Part shown: one piece after another, positions 19,544-28,432 of the stretch
Numbering within the stretch: position 1 is the first letter of the stretch
How the letters are laid out: every line of letters starts with the position of its first letter
Assembly: GCA_942491485.1 (NCBI GenBank)
Contig: CALOAX010000004.1
Span: forward strand, 310,001-374,000
Direction: 5' to 3'
Length of the DNA: 64,000 bases
Source of the DNA: Desulfoluna sp942491485
GTDB lineage: Bacteria; Desulfobacterota; Desulfobacteria; Desulfobacterales; Desulfolunaceae
The notes under the pieces: generated by a model
What the model was told of the DNA's origin: nothing
The model's input: the letters and a program-made list of their open reading frames with translations, nothing else
Database searches by the model: none
Position numbers and translations under genes: made by a program

Positions 19544-20977
19544 ATGAATAATAAGGTTGTTGTTCAACGAGTCGAATCAGGTTATCCGGAAGTCCCTCCT
19601 TATGATCCTCACGTTCGGTATCCCGAATATGTTTTCAGTGAAGAGACAGTTTCTAAACACAAAAATGATGTCTATGAAGCTATTAGGAACTCATTCTATT
19701 CGTTAGGGCTTGATACGAAGAACCATGGAACTGCGGCTTGGAACCCACTGGGGATCCTTGTGTCTCCGGGACAGATTGTTACATTAAAGCCAAACTTTGT
19801 AATGCATGAAAACAAAACAGGAAACTCATTGTATTCTGTAGTGACGCATTCCTCAGTGATTCGAGCCATATTGGACTATGTAATAATGGCTCTAAAGGGA
19901 AAGGGAACTGTTTATATCGCCGATGCTCCTCAGTTTGACGCAGATTGGGATAAGCTTGTGGCTAATACTAAAATACAATCCGTTGTTGAAGAAATATCGA
20001 GGAGAACGTCAGTAAATTTAAAGCTGGTCGATTTGAGGACGGAGATAGGTGTAGCGGATGGAGACATTTATGTAGACAGGATAAAGTTAAAAGGAGATCC
20101 GAATGGATATGAGATAGTAAATTTGAAGAGCATAAGTGAGTTTGCTGATCAGGAATATGCATCGCATCGCTTACGTGGAAGTGATTATGATTCTCATGAG
20201 ACTGTCAAGCATCACTCAAACGGAAATCATAATTATCTCATTTCAAGAAGTATTCTACTTTCTGATGTTATCATTAATATTCCTAAATTAAAGGTTCACC
20301 CGAAAGCGGGTGTATCTCTCAGTATGAAAAATATTATTGGCATAAACGGGGACAAAAACTATATCCCGCATTTTAAAGTTGGGGGGCCTCTGCGTGGAGG
20401 AGATGATCACAATAGTTATAGTGTGCTTCGCGATATCGAAAGTACTGTAAAGGATAAATTCAAATCATATGTTTATTCAGCAGGACCCATTGGCTTGCAG
20501 TTCTCCAAATTTATTAGAAAGTATCAAAAAAGGCTGGTTGATAGTACAGATGTATTTACCATTCGTGGTGGATCATGGATCGGAAATGATACTCTCTGGC
20601 GATCAATTTTAGACTTAAATACCATCCTCTTTTATGCGGACAAAAATGGAGATATCTGTTCAACACCTCAGCGGAAATATATATGCGTTATTGATGGGGT
20701 TATAGCCGGGGAGGGCGGTGGGCCTTATTCAAATGAACCATTGCATGCCAATTGTGTGGTGGTAGGTTTTGAGCCTATAGGGGTAGATGTTGCTGCCACT
20801 CAAGTAATGGGAATCGACTATAGAAAAATACCAAAAATCATAAATGCAATAAATAGGAATAAACACGCATTGTTATTTGCTAATGGCCGGTTCGATATCT
20901 TATTTGAAGGGTGGGATGAAAAAAAACCTTTAAATTTTTGTAAACTCACAGAAGGTTGGAGTTCTCTTAATTCATAA
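19544..20977 (+). CDS. DUF362 domain protein
   Basis: A 477-residue protein with the DUF362 signature in its middle: INIPKLKVHPKAGVSLSMKN followed by IIGINGDKNYIPHF. It also has IADAPQFDADWDKL, and the C-terminal GEGGGPYSNEP and GVDVAATQVMG. No ferredoxin-type Cys cluster is present. DUF362 members often sit in capsule/EPS loci; their biochemical role is unsettled. The gene is more AT-rich than those before 18 kb. Confidence 0.85.
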   Translation: MNNKVVVQRVESGYPEVPPYDPHVRYPEYVFSEETVSKHKNDVYEAIRNSFYSLGLDTKNHGTAAWNPLGILVSPGQIVTLKPNFVMHENKTGNSLYSVVTHSSVIRAILDYVIMALKGKGTVYIADAPQFDADWDKLVANTKIQSVVEEISRRTSVNLKLVDLRTEIGVADGDIYVDRIKLKGDPNGYEIVNLKSISEFADQEYASHRLRGSDYDSHETVKHHSNGNHNYLISRSILLSDVIINIPKLKVHPKAGVSLSMKNIIGINGDKNYIPHFKVGGPLRGGDDHNSYSVLRDIESTVKDKFKSYVYSAGPIGLQFSKFIRKYQKRLVDSTDVFTIRGGSWIGNDTLWRSILDLNTILFYADKNGDICSTPQRKYICVIDGVIAGEGGGPYSNEPLHANCVVVGFEPIGVDVAATQVMGIDYRKIPKIINAINRNKHALLFANGRFDILFEGWDEKKPLNFCKLTEGWSSLNS

Positions 20978-20985
20978 GGTGAGCT

Positions 20986-21945
20986 ATGGCAGAAAAAATA
21001 TGGTTGTCGTGGGAAGATCAAATACGAAATATTTCAATGTCAACGTTGTGTGAAACGAAACTGTACACTTTATTAAAAGGAAAAGGCATAAAAAGATATC
21101 TAAGGTGTATAGGCGAAAGCTTAAGAATTGTTCATCATAATCGACCACAGGTAGTGTTTTGTCAAAACCCATCTATTGTTTTGGTGTATTTGATGTTGTT
21201 TTTAAAATTGTTTTTTAAGTTTAAACTTATCATTGATGCACACTATGTCGGAGTTGTTTCTATTTATAAAAATCGTTTATTTCAGGTACTATTAGATACA
21301 GCAAACTATTATTCAGATCTGGTTATTGTGACAAATATAAACCATAAAAAATATGTTGAATCTATAGGGGGCAGAGCAATTGTCTTTGAAGACCCATTGC
21401 CTGATATTAAATTTGATATATTAGATGAGATAAAACGTAAGCTTGGAAAAAAAGTCTTTGTAATATGCTCATTCGATATTGATGAGCCATATAAAGAGAT
21501 CATTGATGCGGCAATGGCTTTAGAAGACGAAGGCATTACTTTCGAGTTTTCAGGAGATTGTGAAAAAATCAATCGACATCCATCTACTGAAAAAAATATA
21601 ACTTTTTTAGGGTATGTCAGTCGCCGCGAGTATGAAGAAAAACTTATTGATTCAGATATTGTAATTGACCTGACTAATCTTGAGAATTGTTTGGTATGTG
21701 GGGCCTATGAAGCAATAATAGCCGAGAAGCCTGTATTATTAACAAGTACAGAAGTTAATAAAAATTTTTTTTCATATGCTGCTGTTTATGTGGAGAATAA
21801 ATCAGCGAATATTGAATATGTGTTACGTCATATGTTTCTGAATATAGACGATTTAAAGGCCAAGGTTAAAAGTTGGAAAACAAGATATTATGGGGACGTT
21901 AATTTGAAGTTAATTGATATCAATAATGTTATAGACTCTTTATAG
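20986..21945 (+). CDS. Probable glycosyltransferase (GT-B), AT-rich
   Basis: A 319-residue protein eight bases after the DUF362 stop, with AAGGTGA before the ATG. The fold order suggests GT4: a hydrophobic acceptor half (VVFCQNPSIVLVYLMLFLKLFFKFKLIIDAHY), YYSDLVIVTNINHKKYV, and a donor half with FEDPLPD, EFSGDCEKI, ITFLGYVSRREYEEKL and VCGAYEAIIAEKPVLLTST. The donor Glu pair is poorly conserved. Base composition is strongly AT-rich. Function as a sugar transferase is inferred. Confidence 0.7.
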   Translation: MAEKIWLSWEDQIRNISMSTLCETKLYTLLKGKGIKRYLRCIGESLRIVHHNRPQVVFCQNPSIVLVYLMLFLKLFFKFKLIIDAHYVGVVSIYKNRLFQVLLDTANYYSDLVIVTNINHKKYVESIGGRAIVFEDPLPDIKFDILDEIKRKLGKKVFVICSFDIDEPYKEIIDAAMALEDEGITFEFSGDCEKINRHPSTEKNITFLGYVSRREYEEKLIDSDIVIDLTNLENCLVCGAYEAIIAEKPVLLTSTEVNKNFFSYAAVYVENKSANIEYVLRHMFLNIDDLKAKVKSWKTRYYGDVNLKLIDINNVIDSL

Positions 21946-21964
21946 TAGATACATATATTCATCG

Positions 21965-23134
21965 TTGATGAATAATTACGACAATTGGGTGGGCCTAATG
22001 ACAGTAATCAAAAATTTTTTAATTTTGATTTTATACCTAAGTGTTTGTACTGAATGCTATGCTGCTGCAAAAATACAGTATACCACGGGTGCTGTTGCTC
22101 ATGGGGCGGTATTAACAATTCATGGGAACGATTTTGGATACAAGATAAACTCAGAGCCTATTCGATTTGATAATTTTGAAGCTGGGGTTATAGGTGATCG
22201 ACTCGATGTGTATGACACATGGTGGACTTGCAAATCCGAAACAAGTTTTATGTTAATAAGTTCTGAAAACAAACGTGGTGTAAGTAGTAAAACTTTAGAA
22301 TCATTTTCTGTTGTTGATACTGTGTCTAGTCAATGTTGGAGGAACAATGTTGGATTTGTCAGCACTGGTAAATTTTATATAAATTTATGGATTTATTTTG
22401 ATGTAGCACAGAGCAATAATGACATAGAATATCAACTCAAGAGTTTTGTCGTTCCTTCGAATGTTGAGTCCAATGGGAAACCGATAAGCCCTGTACTTCT
22501 CCATACAATTCGTTATTATTTGAACACGGCCAATATATCATCCTATGTTCAGAATTATAGTGGTCTGAGTACTCAATATTTGGATAGGCTACTTATAATT
22601 AATGAAGATACTGGGGTATGGCATAATATAGCTTTGCAGGGTGAGTTTGGTACTGAAGGCAATGCCGATGGTCGGTACATTATGTGGCATTCGCAGGTAA
22701 ACACTGATAATGCGATAATGGTTATGGACGATTATTGGCCCGAACCTGAACATCTTATGATTCTGCAGGGGGAAAGTGCTGGTAACTCTTTCTATTTTTA
22801 CAACTTTATTGGTAATACAGATGATGATATCGGAGATCCCCCTTGGATGAAAACATATTATGACGATGTATATATTGATAATTCCTGGGCCCGGGTAGAA
22901 ATAGGTGACAAACAATCTTACGATGAATGTGTTATTCGAGAAATTCAGGTACCAAAAAAGTGGGGTCGGGTCCAACTTGCAAATATCGATAAGATTTCAA
23001 TTGAACTTAATCAGGGAGCGTTAACCTCAGTGGTTCCGGTTTATCTTTTTGTTGTGAATGACCAGGGTGTCGTTTCAGATCAGGATGGAAATTCAGCAAA
23101 TGGATCACAAGGATATGAACTTCACTTTCAGTAG
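21965..23134 (+). CDS. Secreted protein of unknown function with IPT/TIG-like N terminus
   Basis: Not recognised. It has a signal peptide (hydrophobic run around residues 14-31, cleavage near CYA-AA), so Met12 at 21998 may be the true start. The mature N terminus (GAVAHGAVLTIHGNDFGYK) looks like an IPT/TIG immunoglobulin-like repeat. The next about 250 residues are beta-rich with many Trp and Tyr, suggestive of a carbohydrate-binding jelly roll. The C-terminal about 50 residues look like another beta domain. It is very AT-rich. The EPS setting suggests a polymer-binding or modifying exoprotein; no catalytic motif was seen. Confidence 0.7.
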   Translation: MMNNYDNWVGLMTVIKNFLILILYLSVCTECYAAAKIQYTTGAVAHGAVLTIHGNDFGYKINSEPIRFDNFEAGVIGDRLDVYDTWWTCKSETSFMLISSENKRGVSSKTLESFSVVDTVSSQCWRNNVGFVSTGKFYINLWIYFDVAQSNNDIEYQLKSFVVPSNVESNGKPISPVLLHTIRYYLNTANISSYVQNYSGLSTQYLDRLLIINEDTGVWHNIALQGEFGTEGNADGRYIMWHSQVNTDNAIMVMDDYWPEPEHLMILQGESAGNSFYFYNFIGNTDDDIGDPPWMKTYYDDVYIDNSWARVEIGDKQSYDECVIREIQVPKKWGRVQLANIDKISIELNQGALTSVVPVYLFVVNDQGVVSDQDGNSANGSQGYELHFQ

Positions 23135-23162
23135 GTCCAATATCATTAATTCAGGTGATTAA

Positions 23163-23537
23163 ATGTCAAAACTATTGCCAATATTTGCGGCTTTGACAGT
23201 GCTGAGTGCTATTTTGCTTCCTTTGACATCAGTCAATGCATCCATCTTTAGAATCAAGGTTTATCCTGAGAACGCTAATCCAAAACAGATTATTGTCAGG
23301 TACGGAAATGTTATAGAGTCGGACCCTTTAAATTACCAATATACGTTTACTTATACAGTTCGTGATACGGATGTGAGCCCATTTATCATCGAAATTGAGG
23401 ATGTTGAGGGGGGTAAAGATTATTATTGTGTTGTTCAGGATGTATATTCTGACGGTTCAAAAAGTTCAATATCTGAGGCCTCTATGGCTATTCCTGTGCC
23501 CGATGATTGTAATTTCGAACTGATAGAAAAACCGTGA
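23163..23537 (+). CDS. Small secreted protein with one FnIII-like domain
   Basis: A 124-residue protein with a clear signal peptide (residues about 1-25, cleavage after VNA). The remainder resembles a single fibronectin type III-like sandwich: the segment VEDVEGGKDYYCVVQDVYSDGSKSS fits the C'-E-F strands. No membrane anchor. AGGTGA precedes the ATG. It follows the previous gene by 28 bp, so the two are probably co-expressed. No specific function can be given. Confidence 0.65.
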   Translation: MSKLLPIFAALTVLSAILLPLTSVNASIFRIKVYPENANPKQIIVRYGNVIESDPLNYQYTFTYTVRDTDVSPFIIEIEDVEGGKDYYCVVQDVYSDGSKSSISEASMAIPVPDDCNFELIEKP

Positions 23538-23858
23538 CCTCTTATCTTTGAGTTACTTTCCTTTATTTCTATCGTGGCCCTTTGTGTTTTAAGTCCTATT
23601 CTTACATTAAATTCTGCGCAATCTGTTAAGTAATAGTTCAAAGGCACTTCGATTGTCTGGGTTTTTTAGTCACACAATACGTAACTGATTTGATATTCGT
23701 CCCTCTTTACTCCCAGGACACTTTGGTTAATTAAATTTCCGATTTAAAATCATGTTGTATTGATCAAGTATAGGTGCATGCCAAATTGCTTGAGTTTTGC
23801 CTTGCTTTTTAATCGACGTAGAAATCCCTTTTATTCATTGTTGTTAAGGAGATATCCC
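23538..23858 (+). other. Intergenic gap, AT-rich, no gene seen
   Basis: About 320 bases with no convincing frame on either strand. It is AT-rich like the preceding genes. The only supported element is the AAGGAG ribosome site at its right end for the lipoprotein gene. Confidence 0.5.
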
Positions 23859-25052
23859 ATGAAATATCATTTGTCTAAGATTCATGCGACTCTTTCAATG
23901 GTGGTGATTTGTTTAGCATTAACGCTCATTGGCTGCGGTGGTGGGAGCGGGAGCGGGGGCGACAGCGGGGGCGAGAGTGGGGGCGATACATCGACGACTG
24001 ATTCCGGTAGCTCTGAAATGCCTGGGTCGCCAACAACTCCTGTAACAGGGGATGGCACTGGTGATTGGAAAATCATAGGCATGAGAAAGGATATCAACAA
24101 CGATGGGGTTATAGATGTAGAACTCAATGATCTGTTTGATGATCGGGGGAATTGCATTCGGAAAGAGCGAGATGGCGGCATCACATCTTATGGGTATGAC
24201 GGCGCAAATAATAAAATTTATGAATCATATGAAGATTCCGACGGTTTGGTTTATGACTCTTATTATACGTATGATTCCGGGGGGAATCTCATTTCAAAAG
24301 TGACCACATATGCCTCAAGTGGTGCGACGTATCAATGGGTCTTGAGCTACCATGATGAACGTGTCGCAACTCAAACCCGCGCCATAAAAGAAGCCGGCGT
24401 GTATCGTGTCTTGGAAACAATAGCGTTTAACTATACGCCTGATAACGTTCTAAACCAATTTGAAGTGACGGATCTTACGAGTTCAGTCACGTCGTCAACA
24501 GTTTTAAGCTACAACTCAGCAGGGTATATCCGTAAAGGGGAGCGGGATGACGGCAATGATAGCACTGTGGATTATACGATTGAGGCGACATACGATGTGC
24601 AGATGAATCGATTGGAGGAGAATGCGTTTTCAGATACGTCGACCTTGTATGGGATTATTTATGGCTATGACAGCACCAATAATCGTCTTTCAGAGGAAAT
24701 CGATAGTGACGGTGACGGAACAGCAGATCGTCGAACCACCTGGTCGTACGGGTCTACAGATAACACCCTGACCTTTAATTTGTTGTCCGTATACTCAATG
24801 GATTCCCATGACTTTCTGTCGGATATGTTAAACCCTGCATTGATTGATACCTATGAATACGAGAGATTCAAAACGTATCGATTTGCGAGCGAAACCCACT
24901 ATGATTATGACGGCAATGGCACGCCTGATGATATGACCATCACACATTTTGATGCCAATGGGTTTCCTGAATATCTGAGTATTGATCGTGCTGCTGATGG
25001 TACGATCGATGAAAAGCACTATTATGTCTGGGGCAAGGTATCAGCGCCATAA
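23859..25052 (+). CDS. Lipoprotein with low-complexity linker and YD/RHS-like repeats
   Basis: A 397-residue predicted lipoprotein. The start at 23859 has AAGGAG upstream and gives a signal ending in the lipobox LIGC. A Gly/Ser/Asp-rich linker encoded by tandem GGGAGCGGG-type codons follows. The mature domain has repeats of the form YGYD-x-NN, YDSGGNLIS and SYNSAGYI, resembling YD/RHS repeats, with D-x-(D/N)-x-DG loops (DINNDGVIDVE, DSDGDGTADRR, DYDGNGTPDD) that may bind calcium. It is presumably anchored in the outer membrane. Function unknown. Confidence 0.78.
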   Translation: MKYHLSKIHATLSMVVICLALTLIGCGGGSGSGGDSGGESGGDTSTTDSGSSEMPGSPTTPVTGDGTGDWKIIGMRKDINNDGVIDVELNDLFDDRGNCIRKERDGGITSYGYDGANNKIYESYEDSDGLVYDSYYTYDSGGNLISKVTTYASSGATYQWVLSYHDERVATQTRAIKEAGVYRVLETIAFNYTPDNVLNQFEVTDLTSSVTSSTVLSYNSAGYIRKGERDDGNDSTVDYTIEATYDVQMNRLEENAFSDTSTLYGIIYGYDSTNNRLSEEIDSDGDGTADRRTTWSYGSTDNTLTFNLLSVYSMDSHDFLSDMLNPALIDTYEYERFKTYRFASETHYDYDGNGTPDDMTITHFDANGFPEYLSIDRAADGTIDEKHYYVWGKVSAP

Positions 25053-25209
25053 TGCGACTACCGATTTGGATCGGTTGCTGAGATATGGTGTGAACATCCA
25101 TCTTAGAAACAGTCAATATATCGATTACCGTCTCAATCCAATTTCCAGATGGATTTCCACTTTTTTATCTGTGATGTTTTTCCATACATGAATTGAAAGG
25201 GTTACGTCG

Positions 25210-26421
25210 TTGGTTCGCATTGATGTCTGCACATCACGTGAAGGGTTTCTTGCGCTTGAATCAGGTTGGCGAGAGCTAACCTCTCAAAGCCGATCGTGCT
25301 GCTTCTATTCGAGCTTTGATTGGTACCATGCGCTGTTTGAGTGCAGTGACAATCCCCCTGATAACCTCAAAATTCTCTGTGTTTACAACTTTGGTGAGCT
25401 TGTGGGACTCCTTCCCATGTGCCTGAGGCCGAGGACGCTCCGATTTTTTTCATATCGGTGTCTTGAGTTGATAGGAACGATCTATTCACCGGTAAGGGGA
25501 GGACTGGCACGGGAAGGGTGGGAAGAAATCGCCGGTAAAGCAATTGCTCAGCATGTATATGGGCCGATGTCTCGAGAGTGGGATATTTTCTGCTTTGATG
25601 ACCTTCCATCCAAGGATTTGCTTCTTGATGCGTTTAAAAGGGCGCTCAGATCCCGTGGTACTCTTTGCATGGCAGCGCCTAAGTTTTCCAATGTGGTTGT
25701 TGATTTCGAGCGCTTTGATGACTCTCAGTCGTTTTATTCTTCATTGAGTCGGAATCTTCGACGGTCCCTTGGCAAGAGGCAGAAACGGCTCACCCGGGAT
25801 GGGACTCTTCTTTTGACTGTGCAATCATTGGAGAACGGTGATGTGGATCAAGGTATGTTGATGTACCAAAAGATATACAGGGATAGCTGGAAAGGGAAAG
25901 AGGCGGAACCTGCATTTCATCGTAATTTAGCACACCATTTGCATAGGATAGGGGCTCTTCGTCTGTTTCTTCTGTATTACAAGAAGCGAGAAACGGGCTC
26001 TTTGGTTTCTGACTCTTTCTGTATTCCTTGCATCAAGGGAGATGGTTCGATTCCGGAAGGCTATGAACCTGTAGCATCTCGTTTTGTGGTTGTGTATATG
26101 GGGAAAGCCTACGCACTGAAAACAGCATACAAACAAACCTTTGCCGAGTACTCTGTCGGTTCCTTGTTGATGTGGTTTGTCTTAAGGCACCTTTTGGATG
26201 TTGAGGCGGTCAGTTCGTTGGATTTTCAAAAAGGGGGGGAAGCCTTCAAATACGACTTTCAGGGGACGCTTAACGATGTCAGGGAACGATACACGGGGGT
26301 CAATTCGCAATGCCTGAAAGGACGTGTCGAGTTACTGTTCGAGATGCATGCGATTCCTTTAATGAGAAAAATTCGAAATACACTTCACGCTATCAGAACC
26401 AGGCGGACCATGATCAGCTGA
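25210..26421 (+). CDS. GNAT/FemAB-like acetyltransferase (BcsL/CelD type)
   Basis: A 403-residue protein from a TTG start with AAAGGG eight bases upstream. The N-terminal part matches the acyltransferase family common in EPS loci (FYSSFDWYHALFE, LVGLLPMCLR). The C-terminal GNAT-6 half has SRNLRRSLGKRQKRL and the AYKQTFAEYSVGSLLMWFVLRHLL acyl-CoA-binding region, then SLDFQKGGEAFKYDF. It probably acetylates or otherwise acylates the polysaccharide in the cytoplasm. It is the last + gene before a strong terminator. Confidence 0.85.
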   Translation: MVRIDVCTSREGFLALESGWRELTSQSRSCCFYSSFDWYHALFECSDNPPDNLKILCVYNFGELVGLLPMCLRPRTLRFFSYRCLELIGTIYSPVRGGLAREGWEEIAGKAIAQHVYGPMSREWDIFCFDDLPSKDLLLDAFKRALRSRGTLCMAAPKFSNVVVDFERFDDSQSFYSSLSRNLRRSLGKRQKRLTRDGTLLLTVQSLENGDVDQGMLMYQKIYRDSWKGKEAEPAFHRNLAHHLHRIGALRLFLLYYKKRETGSLVSDSFCIPCIKGDGSIPEGYEPVASRFVVVYMGKAYALKTAYKQTFAEYSVGSLLMWFVLRHLLDVEAVSSLDFQKGGEAFKYDFQGTLNDVRERYTGVNSQCLKGRVELLFEMHAIPLMRKIRNTLHAIRTRRTMIS

Positions 26422-26450
26422 TCGTATATAGAGGCTTACTCTATGACCAT

Positions 26451-26483
26451 AAAAGGCCGTGTACTTAATGTACACGGCCTTTT
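26451..26483. terminator. Strong bidirectional terminator
   Basis: AAAAGGCCGTGTAC and GTACACGGCCTTTT form a perfect 14-base inverted repeat with a five-base loop, with A-run and T-run on opposite sides. It lies between the convergent acyltransferase (+) and PEP-CTERM (-) genes and can serve both. Confidence 0.9.
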
Positions 26484-26511
26484 CATTGGTACTTGTCTTT
26501 TTTATGATGTG

Positions 26512-27201
26512 TTAGCTGTTTTTACGTCGCCTCATGGTGCCGGCGAGACTTATGAGGCCACCGCCCAAAAGAAACATGGTCGTGGGCTCTGGCACGGGGT
26601 TGATTGTGACATCGTTTGCGCACCGTGGGGTGTAGCCGACAACAAAGCTGTCACCAAGCAGTATTGCCATGTCTTGCAAGCCGGTGAAGTCATAAGTCAA
26701 CACGTCATTTTCATAGGTGACCGAGATGTTCTGAAGGCTGGTGAGTCCGCTGATAATCGAGTTGGGATGATCATTGCGAACGGAAGAGATGCTGTCTGAG
26801 TACCCATATTCATACTTGGCACCTACCTCGTAGAGCATGACGGATTTTGGCTTGGATTCATTGAGCCAGCTCGTATTGACGTAGTAGTCCCATCCTTCGA
26901 TAGTCATCGTTTTGTCACTGTCATTTCGTGTGTTGATGAAAAGAGAGTCGAAGTGGACCCGGTTTTCTACCTCAATGGCGATGCTTTGGAGGTATCGGTT
27001 ATCATTCATCTCCACAGTGGTTGTTCCCACGTGGGGGCTTGACCCCACGAGATCAACCCCATTCTGGCTGTCTATGGACGACTCATACCCGGGCCAGTAG
27101 TTGACGTTGTCCTCAAAAGTGACCGTAAGGGCCGAGGCACTTGCAGCCATACAGAGGCTGCATAAAAAGAGGGGGATAAGAACCTTTACGATTTTTTTCA
27201 T
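26512..27201 (-). CDS. PEP-CTERM sorting-domain surface protein
   Basis: A 229-residue exported protein. The signal peptide (MKKIVKVLIPLFLCSLCMAA, cleavage near ASA-LT) is followed by a Ca/beta-rich domain of about 170 residues. The C-terminal tripartite sorting signal is complete: VPEPTT, a hydrophobic helix (MFLLGGGLISLAG) and the basic end MRRRKNS. It is thus a likely substrate of the exosortase at 3873. The ATG at 27201 is chosen over the upstream TTG because AAGGGA lies at suitable spacing. It is preceded by a GEMM-type riboswitch. Confidence 0.93.
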   Translation of the reverse strand: MKKIVKVLIPLFLCSLCMAASASALTVTFEDNVNYWPGYESSIDSQNGVDLVGSSPHVGTTTVEMNDNRYLQSIAIEVENRVHFDSLFINTRNDSDKTMTIEGWDYYVNTSWLNESKPKSVMLYEVGAKYEYGYSDSISSVRNDHPNSIISGLTSLQNISVTYENDVLTYDFTGLQDMAILLGDSFVVGYTPRCANDVTINPVPEPTTMFLLGGGLISLAGTMRRRKNS

Positions 27202-27221
27202 AATGTAGAATCCCTTGAATT

Positions 27222-27305
27222 TCAAGATAGCCCGGCGGTCTCTCTCCTTCTGGAGACCCGTGGCTTTCCGTCCCCGCTTCGCAACGGGTTTGGCATTGAC
27301 TTGGT
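27222..27305 (-). ncRNA. c-di-GMP-I (GEMM) riboswitch-like leader of the PEP-CTERM gene
   Basis: Read on the - strand, the leader has the GEMM-I blocks in order: CAAACC, a CCCGUU/AGCGGG stem capped by the GNRA tetraloop GCGA, GGGACG-G-AAAGCC, a second stem GGGUCUCC/GGAGAGAGACC, then GCCGGGC. Counted against Vc2, the base at position 20 is G (c-di-GMP type; A marks the cGAMP class). Positions 21 and 46 are C and G instead of G and C, a compensatory swap. The RNA ends about 20 nt before the ribosome site, so control of translation is plausible. Family assignment is by eye. Confidence 0.85.
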
Positions 27306-27688
27306 GCGGTGATTGATTGTGTCATATGAAATGACGTGACGCTAAGGCAATATGGAAATGGAATAAGTACCTATCACCTCCTTTGTATGGGGGGGCTCAA
27401 CGGTTGTTTGACCTGATGTCCTGATACGAACAACCGTAGGTTCAATATAATTTTACAAATTGTTTTGGTGGATAATCCAAGGTAAGTGCCTTGAAATGAC
27501 AACAATGTTTCTTACGGTGATGGTGCGAAATGATAGAACGGAATAACTGCAGAAATAGTGCCAATGTAGTGTGAATGGGCTATTTTTTGGAGAACCCCCG
27601 TATTCGTAACTCATGAGATCTTAAGCTGTGTTGGCGAGCACCAGAAAATATAGAAATGTGTACTTAAGGTAATATGTGGGTGTGGAAC

Positions 27689-27706
27689 TATGTAATTAAT
27701 TACATA
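27689..27706. promoter_or_regulatory. 18-bp perfect palindrome, possible operator
   Basis: TATGTAATTAATTACATA is perfectly self-complementary. It lies 23 bp upstream of a promoter-like sequence in the 1.1-kb gap. The size and symmetry suit a dimeric regulator, but none is encoded nearby. Confidence 0.4.
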
Positions 27707-27729
27707 TGTTATGCTGATGATAAAAAACA

Positions 27730-27758
27730 TTGACACAATCGCAGTAGAATCATATCAA
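27730..27758 (+). promoter_or_regulatory. Possible sigma-70 promoter upstream of prsT
   Basis: TTGACA and TATCAA are separated by 17 bases. If real, the transcript would have a leader of about 670 nt before prsT, or make a separate small RNA. Supported only by motif match. Confidence 0.35.
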
Positions 27759-28432
27759 TTTAAGATAAATGTTATGACGAATCACTGATTGAACGAGTCA
27801 AGATGAAAGCCATTTTTTGGTCAATTGATGAATCTGATGGCGCATAACTCACGGGGTTCCCTGAGCCTTGAATCCTAACCCCTCCTCTTTTATTCTTGCT
27901 GAATTTCGGCACCAGAGACCAGGTGATGTCATGTTGTCTGGCGGTGGTATAACCTCAATTGTTTCATTATCATTCTTTATATTTTGTTTGACGGTAACTA
28001 TTCAGCTATGCCTCCGCGGGACGGTTTTTGAAAAAGCTCTGCAAAATTTCCCGGTTGCCGCACCTGTTTCCTTCAGTCCCCGCAGGGGCAGAGAGAAATG
28101 GAAACGGCATACTCCTTACATCAGGTGCATATGGTTTGAAGTATCAAGGGAGCTTGCAATTAGTCATCAATGTCAGTTTGTTAACCATTGTAGGCAGGAC
28201 TCTCTGAGTCAATAGTGGGCTAAGTGGTTCCATTTGATGGCATTTTAAATACGCACGCATGATCTATGGTAGCCTTTTGAGTAAATGGAAATGCGGCGGT
28301 GACTGCATCTTTCATTCGGTTTCATGCGAACACTTCTTGTAGTAGAGCTGTTCGGATTTCATTTGCACATCCTTAACGGACTTCCGTTGAGATCATACAT
28401 TAAAATCTCTTACAAAACATTTTGGGGGGGGC

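Larger units (their letters stand above)
27311..28432 (+). other. Long non-coding gap upstream of prsT
   Basis: About 1.1 kb between the riboswitch leader and prsT with no convincing gene. One 115-codon frame (27868-28215) lacks a ribosome site and homology-like features. The gap contains an 18-bp palindrome and a promoter-like sequence (separate entries) and ends in a G8 tract before the prsT ATG. Confidence 0.5.

Noticed and set aside
27868..28215. 115-codon + frame in the gap before prsT
   Set aside because: No ribosome site, odd composition, no domain or signal; it starts in the middle of the non-coding gap and looks like chance.
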